Below, piece by piece: positions 1 to 11,000 of a DNA stretch of 64,000 bases (its first letter is position 1; each line of letters opens with the position of its first letter). Where the stretch lies: assembly GCA_029582265.1 (NCBI GenBank), contig CM055823.1, positions 26,772,569 to 26,836,568 of the forward strand, in the 5' to 3' direction. The notes below the pieces were generated by a model. The model had not been told where the DNA came from. It did no database searches and saw only the letters and a program-made list of their open reading frames with translations. The translations under genes were made by a program, and so were the position numbers. The DNA is from Zoroaster sp. YZ-2022. Its lineage: Eukaryota > Echinodermata > Asteroidea > Forcipulatida > Zoroasteridae.

Positions 1-84
1 ATCATTCAAGTGACGCCGCCGTGACCATACTGTTGTGATATCTTTGTACAGTAAAGAGGATGTAAATGGAACTGCGTAAAGCCC

Positions 85-447
85 CCGGAGCTCACAGCGG
101 TTTAGTGCATCGGATTTGTGTTCTGATGGCTGAGTCATCAGCATGTGGGTTCGAATCCCAACCGCGACCATGGTGCATATGTCCTTGAGCAAGACACTTT
201 ACCATAATTGCTTCTCTCCACCCAGGGGGTAAATGGGTACCTGTGAGGGCAGAGTTGGTTGTTGTTTGATTAGCCCTATATGCGCTGTAATGGCAGCAAT
301 TGAGCTGTATATTCCCCAGGGAGCTGAGATGGTTTCAGGAATGATTTATGAGCCTGATGAGCAGGGGTAATAATAATGTAATGCGCCTTGAGCACCAGTT
401 TGGTGGATACGTGCACTATATAAGTCTACATTAATATTATTATTATT
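85..447 (+). mobile_element. tRNA-derived SINE
   Basis: The head has an A-box-like GCGGTTTAGTGC and a B-box GGTTCGAATCC, the body is shared with other copies (CTCCCTGGGGAGTATACAGC on the reverse strand), and the 3' tail is (ATT)n. The head resembles a Leu/Ser-type tRNA with a long variable arm (fuller in the 27.8-kb copy: TGGCCGAGCGGTCTA). It is not a functional tRNA gene. Confidence 0.85.
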
Positions 448-1059
448 TCATCGCTAGAGGGCTACGATGTGCACAAGGCGAATAGGGGCATTCAATAGTT
501 ATTTCGGTTTTAATATCATAATGCACACATTATACATTCTTAACAACAAGAGTAAAATAAAAGACTTTGCAAATACAACAGCTCACACGAATGGTTTTTT
601 GCTTCCAAGGTTTTTCCAAAACATTTATAAACTTTTGGAATCTCAAAAGAATGAACCCAAAAATGCGATACTGATCTCCTCTCCAAACGAGAAAGCGTTC
701 AGCTTCCAGAACCTTGGAGCATAGTACACTGCAGAAAAAAAAAATATACAAGAACATAAAAATAAATGCATTTCAATTCAATCCTCAAAAATATTAGAAA
801 TGAAGGGAGTGGAAAGAAAAGAATGGGCAGCTTTAGGCCAAAAAAATAGAGTCTCCAGTTTCTGGTCATAGGCTGGCTTCAAAATCGGTGCTGTGACTTT
901 TTACTTTTTTTTTTGTAATCTTTTTTTTTTTTGCCAACAAATGAAATACATGTATGCGGTTATTGGAATCAGACCAAAATTCAGAACAAATATGGCCAGT
1001 AATTAACAAGTAAAACTTTGACATAAATTAAAACTAGTTTGTGGGATAGGGGTGAACCA

Positions 1060-1644
1060 TTAACCCTAACGATCCCCATCCAGCCAAACTCCAACACCAG
1101 GGATTGTTGGAGTTTGATGGATTGAGTACCGTGTACTTCTGATATGGCATGTGTAAAGTGTTGGAATATGGCTGGATGAATACTGTATGTGTGCAGTAAC
1201 AGTGTTGGATTTTGATTGAGTGAGGATGGTGGTTCTACTAGCATGCAACATTGTTAGACTGTGAGTGGAGAGAGTGTGTGTATGCAACCTGCTGTAATAA
1301 ACAACTGATAAAGGCAAATATTGTACTTAGGTATGCTTGGCATTGTGTCTAACATCATACAACTAGAACCTACCATTTATTCCATAGGGTGTTTTAGTTT
1401 TTGTATAGTTAAGTTTTTTTAGCATGAAAACAATTGTTGGATTATGATGGGTTGAGTACTGTGTGACTCCAGTGTTCAAACTTTACTTTGGGCCATGTGT
1501 CCCCACTCAATCAAAATCCAACAGCTAAGGGCCTGTTGGAGTTTGACGGGTTGAGTACTGTAAACCAGCAACAGTCAACCATGGTGTTGGGATTTGATAG
1601 GTTGAGGAAGGTTTCTAGTAAAAATGCTTAGGGAGTTAGGGTTA
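1060..1644. mobile_element. TTAA MITE, CCCTAAC termini (family A)
   Basis: TTAACCCTAAC at 1060 and GTTAGGGTTAA ending at 1644. The interior is a series of TTGGAGTTTGATGGATTGAG words. Confidence 0.7.
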
Positions 1645-1962
1645 AAAGCTACCCAAAATTCTCTCTCTTTCTGGAGTTGTTTTTTTTGTCTTTGCATCCA
1701 AGCTTTGATTTCTTGTTTGTGATGGACCCTTAAATACCCTTAATGAATGTCGTACAGCATTACAGACCCTAGCTTTAAAGTCAAGGGTACCCATAGAGGC
1801 CCGGCCTGTACCAGAGCCCCCCCCCCCCATCCCAATGTGGAATTGAAAAGGTGGAGGAAAGGGAAGAATGAAGACAATTGATAAAGAGAGGCAGGCATTT
1901 TCCAGAGGTTGGATTCATTTTGAAATTTCAAGGACGATATCAACTCAACATTGTTTACTTAC

Positions 1963-2092
1963 ACACATCTGATGGCTCAAGCACTATGCTGACCTCTGTG
2001 CAGTTGTCCTTACATGAGGCCACAGGGGTCAATGTGACCTCTTGTGACCCATAGGCCTGGGTCAGCCAGGCGTTCGGGTGTAGCGGCATTGG
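1963..2092 (-). CDS. C6orf89-like exon 5
   Basis: The acceptor is TCCCTAG at 2093 and the donor is GTAAGT at 1962. It encodes 43 codons plus one base, with PNAWLTQAYGSQEV, ASCKDNCTEVSI and a cysteine pair (SCKDNC) as in the family's penultimate region. The next exon should start with two bases completing a T.. codon; I find none down to base 1, so it probably lies outside the window. Confidence 0.75.
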
Positions 2093-5000
2093 CTAGGGAC
2101 AAAATATCAAAAAATGAATTTCATTTATTTTGAAAATATACATTACTGTGTTTTGACCACATTATTCAAGATTTGGCTGAAGTAATTTGGGTGACTACAA
2201 AACCTTGATTTTTTTAAGTTAGGGAGCCAGACCCCACCATTGTGAGTAGACCCTTTACACAGAGTGGCCATCTTGGTTTTTCTTATACAGTCCACGAGAA
2301 TCAAAATGAGGCTTGTGTCCAAAATAGACTGGTGCCTTTCAATCTGTGATTCTTAAAAAGCAGTCAGGGAACCAGGCAATCAGATCAGCCATCTTGGTTT
2401 TTCCCATACTCAATGAGAATCAAAATGAGGCTTGTGTCCTAAATAGACTGGTGCTTTAAAAAACTTTGAATATTTCAAGATATAATCCTCTTAAATACCT
2501 CCGGTGTAAAATGTTTAATTGTGGGCAGAATCTCTTGCTAACCATGTTTAAAATTTTTGGTCACTGATGGCTGTCCATATAAAATGGCGCTCAATGCTTA
2601 CAATACAAAATGCCCTCCGCGAACTCCTGTATCATATGTGATGGCGCCCTCATATGGTCATGGACGGGGCCAATAGGGCTGGTGCTTCTGAATGTCACTT
2701 ATCTTTATTAGATAGGATGCAGAAGCGTATTGTTAAATCAATTGGTGATGAATTGGGCTCATCGTTTACAATCACTTTCACACCATAGGTCTGTTGCCAC
2801 CCTTAGTTTGTTTTACAGATATTATCATTGTAAATGTTTCCACCGGTCTATCCAACTTGGTTCCTCCTGTTAGGGTGTTTGAGCGTCAAACTCGGCTTTC
2901 CGCCTCTTCTCACGCATACACCCTAGCTATACCTAGATGTAGAACAAAAACCTATATAATAGCTTTTTCCCACGTGCTTCATCTCTTTGGAATTCCTTGC
3001 CTGGTGCATGTTTCCCTTTATCCTACGATCTATCCTGCTTCAAGAGGAATCTCAATTCCCACTTTCACTTCCTCTGAGGACATCGGCTTCTACATCAGCG
3101 ATATTTGGCGACCACTACTACGGGCCGAAGGATCTTCTATATCCGAAGTCCACAACCCACCCCAGACTGAGGGATCTCCTATATCCTAAGTCAACCACCC
3201 TCCTTCCCCCTGTGCTTGTTAACAACTGATTCACCTAACAACTGATTCAGTTCAGTGAGCACACACTCCTCTCCCCCACCCCCTAGGATCCTAGTCTCAA
3301 CAGTTCCCGCCTGCACGCCTCAACGCACTAATCCTCCAGCATCCAGTCATCGCGTGATCCTTCAGCAGCCTACTTAAGCAGCAGCATTTCCCAGAGAGTA
3401 CAGCATTCTCCTGAGGATGATCAGAGCATACTGATCGAAACGTCGAGTTGTAACCTCCAGTTCTTTTCAGAACTAATTACTACTCAATTGAGAATTTCAC
3501 ATGGTGTCACCGCAATTAGTCTTACTTATCCTCTTCACCATGCAAAGCTACAAGTTTTATCCTCTGAGTCTATTTACTTTTTATTTTTCTTCTATTGTAG
3601 CACTGTACCTTGAGTGACTTTTAGCCTTGTTCACAGCGAATATACATAAAAAAAACCTAAAAAAACAAATACACTTTCTATACTCACCAACGGATGGGCC
3701 TCTGCAGCCGGAGCGTGAATGAGAACAAACATTTCAGTTGCTACTTCTGCTTTCCTCGGGACAAAGTACGGCTTAGGGGACAGGTCCCTGATAAGCCGTA
3801 CACCCCCAGGTTTCAAAACTCTCCTGAAAGTTAACCAAAGATGTTTAGCATTTAGTATGGAAAACTGAAAAAAGTTAAGAAAGGAGACACAAAAACACAA
3901 TACATCCCTTCAAACTGTCACAGATCGGGATCCAATTTCAGAGAGCTGCTCGGCAGAGAATTTTACTAAGCAAATATTTGTGCTAAGCAATATAAAACAG
4001 ACTACCAGCCAAAAGGCATACATTTTGTATGAAAGTTTGGCTGGTAACCCCCCAAAATCCGCTAAGCCAATTTTTCTGGTAAACAATTTTTATCTGCTAA
4101 GCAGCTCAATGAAATTGGCCCCGGGCTAGATGTTTTCATATTCTCTGCAATACACCAATCCCACCTGTCAATCAAATGACACATATTAACTAATAGGGTT
4201 TATAAGCCTTTCTATGACAATTGTAACTATGTCGGTCAAGCGCTTGGCTTTTATGCAGGTGGCGTGACTGTGTTTTCAGCATTGCCAAGGGTGGGCAGGG
4301 ACGATGGTCATGTCTAGATTGGTGTATTATTCAGGGATGCCAGTAGCTTCTTGCTCCAGAGCCGGAAAAAAAAAAATACAACACACACATACACACACGG
4401 ACCCACATGCACGGTTTCCAATATGGCGGAGCACTGGTGTAAATCCATGATGAAAAGTGGGGGGGGGATTTTGAAATTGGGTGCACGGTACAGAATCTTG
4501 CGGCTACAGTACAGCCATTATATGTGTATTTTTATTATATATATTTTTTTCAACGCATGGAAAATTCTGGGGGGATGATCTTATGGACCATCCCCCTGGT
4601 CCAAAAAGTGGGGGGATATATCCCCCATGGTCGAGCGGTTTAGTGCATCGGATTTGTGTTCTGATGGCTGAGTCGTCAGAATGTGGGTTCGAATCCCAGC
4701 CGTGACCGTGGTGCTTGTGTCCTTGAGCAAGGCACTTTACCATAATTGCTTCTCTCCACCCAGGGGTTAAAATGGGTACCTGTGAGGGCAGAGTTGGTTG
4801 ATTAGCCCTATATGCGCTGTAATGGCAGCAATTGAGCTGTATACTCCCCAGGGAGCTGAGATGGTTTCAGGAATGATTTATGAGCCTTATGAGCAGTGGT
4901 AATAATATAATGCGCCTTGAGCACCACTCAGTTGGTGGATACGTGTGCTATATAAGTCCACACATTATTATTATTATTATTATCTCCCCGGGAGTTACGC

Positions 5001-8000
5001 CCGTGTGGCGGAGCAATGGGCTAGTCTTAGTTCAAGACGCTGCTCGTTATCTTGCTACTATCATCACCAAATTGCATAAACTATTGAACGCTAGCGGGTG
5101 CTTTCACAACAACATGATTATCCAAGTGAGCGAACGCCTTCTGTTGGTGAAATGTCCGAGTGTATTACGCAATGGCATAAAAAAAGAAAAGGTACGAATG
5201 TCTTGATAACCAAGACTAACTGAGCCCCTCTGTAAAGGTGAATTTTTTTCCGGCCAGATGAAAGACAAAAAGCCGGAAAATTGGCATCCCTAATTAATAA
5301 GCATATCTCCTCTGTTCCCACCAATCAATAATGCTGTCCATGCAATGCCATCTGATAAAACCATTTCCATAGGCCAAGTGGGTTTGAAAAGTGAAAAGTG
5401 CAAACTTGATGCATTTTCACTGCTGTGAATAGAGCAGACTTGTCTCACCCCCCTTCACCCCTCAAAACAGAAATGAGCCAGCCCCAATATACCCACCACT
5501 GTAGATACAGATCAGTTCCCTGGACATCATCCACTGTTCTTTTAGGGGTGACCAGTTCCCCAAAGCTGCGAATAAACGGGTTGTTTCCCTGAACACTGTG
5601 GTCACTGTAACTCAGCAGGTCCTTGTTGTCATGGTAAACTGACTTAAGGTCATCGTAGGTCACCTGGGTCAGGTTGGAATCCTTGAAGACAATGAAGCAA
5701 TTATTGCAAATATTTGTAGAATTGTCTTTAAGATGGAAATTACAGACCTGGGATTTCACAGAGGCTAAAGTCCTCCGTTGCCCTGGTCTTGGCCTTGGTG
5801 CCCCTTACAAATGTTCCCATAGACATTCTGATATTCTAATGGAAGTGCCCTTTACTCAGGACAAGTGGCCTTGCCCCTACAAGAATGAAATTCTAGGCCT
5901 GAAACTGCAAATGACATTTTTTTTTGCACACAAGTCATTTTTTTATAACTGATGGATTTTTTGTGTCAGGATACTGAACAATATTTATTTGTTTAACCCT
6001 AACCACCTCCAAACATTCAAACTCCAACAGGAGAGTTTGTTGGATTTTGATGGACTGTATAACCCTGACAGGGATACTTTACATGGGGCTGGGTGTCCCA
6101 ATTCCAGCCAAGTCCAACAGTTGGGTGGTAGAGTTACTGCATGGTGTTGTATTTTGATGGACTCAGTACTGTATAGCACAGACAGGGATACTTTACATGG
6201 GGTCGGGTGTCCCAAGTCCAACAGTTGGGTGGTAGTGTTACGGCATGGTGTTGTATTTTGATGGACTCGGTACTGTATAGCCCAGACAGGGATACTTTAT
6301 ATGGGGCAGGGTGTCCCAATTCCATCTAAGTCCAACAGTTGGGTGGTAGTTTTACTGCATGGTGTTGGATTTTGGCAGATTGAGGAAGGTTCTTAGCCAG
6401 GGAGTTAGGGTTAATGGAAAGACAATCAAATGCGATGAGTAAACTATCGGTTTGGTGAAGTTTGTGAAGAGCAATAATCAAAGCATCATTACGTGTATTC
6501 TGCCTGACTGGGGCCAAGTTCGGACAATTTACATGTACATTTTTAACCCTCCTACTATAGCTGCACATTTAGTGGCATGTAGCAAAAGAGGTCAAAACCA
6601 GTCAACTGCCTGTTTTGACTGTTGACCCAAATGTGCACACAGGAGCATTTTTGACTGTTTTTTTACGGTCATTTTGACCACCCTGAACAATACCAGACAA
6701 TGCTTTTACCAGTCAAAAATGGTCGACTCATTTTGACCTGTAAATGTACTTACTACACGTAAGCATAGCTGCCAACATTTCAAAATTCCAATTCGTAATC
6801 AACCCGCGCGGTCATTTTCAACTATGCGTACCGTACCAGTTGCATGTATGTATACACAATACTTTAGGACATACTGTAGCTATGAAACCCTATTTTTAAA
6901 AATTAATGTTTCTGGACTAAGTTATACACCAAATTAAAGCTCTTGATGAGACAGAGTCAGTGGTACAATTTGTTTTCAAATATTTATTTTAGTTCTTGAG
7001 ATACAGGCTTTTAAAATTGGTAAATTCCAATTACTTGTGCCGCCGATTTTGGGCATTTTAGAATTAATTGTACTAAGTTATACCAAAAAATTAAGTATAT
7101 GCCAAGTTATACCTTAAATTGAAGCTGGGAATAAGGGAAAGTCAATGATGTGATTTGTTTTCAAATAAGTAGTTTGGTTCTTCAGATATTGGCATTTAAA
7201 TGTTGTAATATTGTGCAATTTTGACCATTTTCGTCGTCAAGATCAGGTTTGTAGTTGAAGCCCACTTTATTGATCCTGCCCTAGTATTTTTAAATCTCCA
7301 GCAATCCAGTCTTCTTTCAACTTAAAGGCACCTGGCACTGGTATTTTGTCCAAATGTAGCTTTTGTCATAAATATATACATTTTTATGAGTGGAATGTGA
7401 ATAAACAAGTAACTAAGGTTACAGAAATAGTGGTTTTATTGTATTTACGACTTTAGAATAGGCCACCCCTTTACATTGACACATGGTGGCGCTGTTCGTG
7501 ACGTCGTTCTTGAGTGATGGATATTTGAAGAGAAAATGTAGTCTGGCCCCATACATTACGTCTGGGTACCTGATCGATGCGATGCGTCACCGAATCCGAG
7601 TAACCCAATCCGAGAGAGTGCGACAATGAGAAACCTCAATCAAGCCTCAAACCATTTCCATATTTTAAATGAATAAAAAGCAATATGAAGAATTATATAT
7701 ATGACTACTGTAGTACTACTAGTCATGCTAGTGCAAAAGCGAATCAATTAATTATGTAATTAATCTCTGACAAAATGACACATTGGTCATTGCACTATAG
7801 TCTATACACAACTGTCAAGTCTGTCATGAACTGCCAGCACACATACTTACAAAATGTATGCCTAACCCGTAACCTAGTTTCAGATGAAACGACAACGTAA
7901 AACAAGGCCCAAGGGGAAGCATGCAAGTTTTCACGATATAGGTGCAGCAATGCCGCTAGTGCTACGAAAACTGCATAGCGTCACTGCATAGCGCTGAAAA

Positions 8001-11000
8001 CGACGTCGGACAGGACCACTTTGCCCTCGTTATCCTGACTTTCGCTGCCCTTAACCGCCTATATTTGGGATCAGCTGGAAACAGATGCAGGCTGACCCCA
8101 TCTTTAGTTGTTTGTTGCATCCAGCAGCAATACACCTGGTCGGCATTGCTGGGAAAATGCCGGAAAAATGCCTTTTTTTATAACAAACCAAACCACACGT
8201 GTGTAAACACAGGCAATTCTCGAGGGCGTCGAGGGGGGTCGATGTTCCATCAGCGGCGAATCCTTCCTCGAATGACGTCACAAAAAGGGATGGGCGGAGT
8301 CACCCTCCAAACAACTTCATATTGTTTTTAAACATATAAATCCTGACAAATAATCACTCAAACAATTTGTTTATTGTTAATACACATATACTTTATTGTT
8401 TAAATCAATAAAAAACCTATTGCCAGGTGCCTTTAAAGGTATACACTGCATCATCTGGTCCTTCGTATTTGATGTTAAACCACTCCTGGCTTTGAGTTAC
8501 CTGAAAGGATGAGTAAATAAATTATCCATAAGTTGACAAATCACTAAATTAAGTTAAATTCTGAAAAGAAATAATCTGCAGTCATTATGAACTCATATTT
8601 AGCATGGCATATTGTTAAATTCAACAACAAATGAAAGTAAAGTGGTAATGTGATAATAAAAATTAATATTTATTCATCATCTTCTTTTCACAGGTATCTT
8701 GAAGCCCACAGGTTACTGAGTGATCGAAATAAATAACTAAACAACTATTGTTCAGTTTTTGAGTTGTAACTGTATGGGAACTGAAATGTAAAATCATGAT
8801 TTGCATCAACAATAAATCAACAAAGCACTTGGTTGATAATCGTACCTTTTCCTTGGTATCTGTAAAGTAGGATCACACCGAAGCTCAACTTTCTCCACGA
8901 TAATGTCTTCATCATTCTCCTGAGGACGATCAGAGCATACTGATCGAAACGTCGAGTTGTACCCCCAGTTCTTTTCAGAACTAATTACTACTCAATTGAG
9001 ATTCCACATGGTGTCACCGCAATTAGTCTTACTTGTCTTCATCAACGTCATCAGATGGGAGACGCACATATGTTATCTAGAAGAGACAAAATTTCTTGAT
9101 TTGTCACAAATTTTAAACTTGATAAAAAGCATATTGAAGCAAATAATATGAAATAAACAAAATGGGGGAAAACAGGTTTTTTGAATTTTATTTGACTTAC
9201 TGTTGTATGTTTAGATCCTCTTTGACCTAGTACGCCTTCACTTTCTCTGGATTTGTCCTTGGTTTACACCTGGCTCATTTTTTTTTAGTAAACAAATTCC
9301 ACAGTTTTGTAAAATCCCTGAAATAATTGACAGACATCATGAAGAAATATTTATATATAAATACTGAATAAAAACATCTAATGGAACTGGGTACTAGCTC
9401 ATTTAGCATGATGATGATGATGATTTAACAGTAGGCCTACATCAAGAAACATTTTGTGAAAATTTGAAAATTTTACTTTCTTGGGCACTACATCAACGGA
9501 GGAAGGATACAGAATACATGTATGTGATTTGGTATTATATTTTTCAAAAAAATTTAAAATTTAAAAAATAATTACCCATGACAAAAAACTAAATCACTAA
9601 TTCATAATTCCTTACTTCCAAATATAAAAAAATACACAAAAAATAAATACATCATTTAATAATTACTGTAGAAGAGTAATATTTGAACTTGAACTTGTGT
9701 ATTCCTCCGCTCCATTCATATAATTTTTTTTACGGCGCGGGCGCCCCGACATGACCCCTAAAAAGCCCCTGTCGCTAGAGTTCGCTAATGTTTTCATGAC
9801 CAGTCTCTGTTTATATTGTTAAAAAACAGTGTAGAGAATGTCCAAATGTGTGAATCCACGACGGGGTTCAAGATTTAACACACATTTGAACACTTTATAT
9901 ATGAAAAAGTTACATATTTTTGCAAAAAAGTGCTGAAAAATACCTCTTTTCTTACCTTAACAATCGTTCTCATCAAATCAAAACACCTTTTCATTATTCA
10001 GTTGTCCCGTCACATTTGACCCCTGAACTTTCATGCAAATCTCTAAAATCAACCCAAAATGCAATTTTTATGAGACCGCCAAACGGGGTCAAATGCTAAA
10101 AGTCATGTCAAAATACACAAAGTGAGCGAGCCGGAACACAAAAGACGTAATCGAAAAATGTAAATATCTGGACAAATATCGCAAGCACAACCTCACGAAT
10201 TATCTTATCTTAAAGAGTAAGAATTACACTGCATTATCTGAAAATTTTGTTCGGAAATTCGGGACCGTTTGATTTTTATGACTTCTAGAAGATTTTTAAT
10301 TTTACATGGTGGCACATACGGAAATGTGTTAAGTGGCGTTTGGGTGTTATCGCTACATACTGTTTGTCTTTTCTTGACGTTGTGATGAACTCAAATTCCT
10401 TTCCATATTTTTCACTGTAAAACTGTCCCTTTTTGGTTGCCTTGGAAATCATGATGATATTGCTCACAAAAAAGTTTGAAAAAAACATTTCGTGAAAACT
10501 ACGAACTTCGAAATTCACATGGCAATGTTTCGGGCGCCGTTTTAAATAGCGATCACATGCTGGTTCCCAGTCGTTTTTTACACATATAATCCACGAACTG
10601 GCTGGTGCCCTGCAATAATATCGATACTACACTAACCGAAAAGCGATTGTACGACAAACACGCTGGTTCCAAGTCGTTTTCACACATGTAATCTACGAAC
10701 TGACTGGTGCCCTGCAATAACATCGATACTACTAACCGATTTTGGGTGTTTCGGTTTTGTTTGCAATGAAATCAACGTAAGTACATGAGAAAAAAGAATC
10801 GATCTGAATCCGAATTCCGTGAATTTGGTTGTCAAAGCAAACTTTGGGGCGGAAAATTTGAAAATCGTAACTTTCAAGAGTAAATTCGTATTTTCGTATT
10901 TTTTTCATTAATTCGTAATAATTACTATTTTTTCGTAATAGTTGGCAGCTATGCGTAAGGTTTGACAGTGTTCGACTTTTAAGTGCACTATAGATATACC

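Larger units (their letters stand above)
7262..9310 (-). pseudogene. Unrecognised gene with C-terminal Tudor-like domain, interrupted by two insertions
   Basis: At least two minus-strand exons and possibly a third (about 9304-9209) are visible. One starts after TCTCTTCTAG near 9077 (ITYVRLPSDDVDED), is split by a 119-bp insertion (8917-9036 region) and resumes as IIVEKVELRCDPTLQIPRKR to a GTACG donor near 8846. The last starts after CCTTTCAG near 8501 (VTQSQEWFNIKYEGPDDAVY), is split at a TTAA by the 7322-8436 element, and continues at 7321 downward (LKEDWIAGDLKILGQDQ, TAA), with AATAAA overlapping the stop. The W-F-x-I-x-Y-x-G ... ED...GDL pattern resembles small Tudor/chromatin-reader folds (family memory, not searched). 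It may belong to the 6764-10953 element or be captured host sequence. Confidence 0.62.
6764..10953. mobile_element. 4.2-kb DNA element, CATAGCTGCCAAC termini, 6-bp target duplication
   Basis: The ends are CATAGCTGCCAAC (6764-6776) and GTTGGCAGCTATG (10941-10953). The direct repeat CGTAAG flanks it (6758-6763, 10954-10959). It is inserted in a family-B MITE, whose other copies (for example near 30490) show the uninterrupted sequence. Contents: broken minus-strand exons of a Tudor-like gene (about 9304-7262), a THAP-bearing TTAA element, a retroposed fragment, and a tandem duplication at 10545-10740. The superfamily is not recognised; 6-bp duplications occur in Dada and Polinton elements, but no diagnostic protein is visible. 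Confidence 0.72.

Noticed and set aside
3413..3455. Hammerhead-ribozyme-like core (CTGAGGA, stem GATCAG/CTGATC, GAAACGTC), also at 8921
   Set aside because: The stem pairs cleanly only if the G of GAAA is used in the stem or a base next to CTGAGGA is bulged, and no closing stems I and III are evident. It is more likely a coincidental feature of a retroelement end.
10285..10518. Minus-strand 77-codon frame (GQFYSEKYGKEFEFITTSRK)
   Set aside because: The composition looks coding-like and it lies in the 4.2-kb element, but I recognise no domain and no splice links; kept only as a possible exon of that element.
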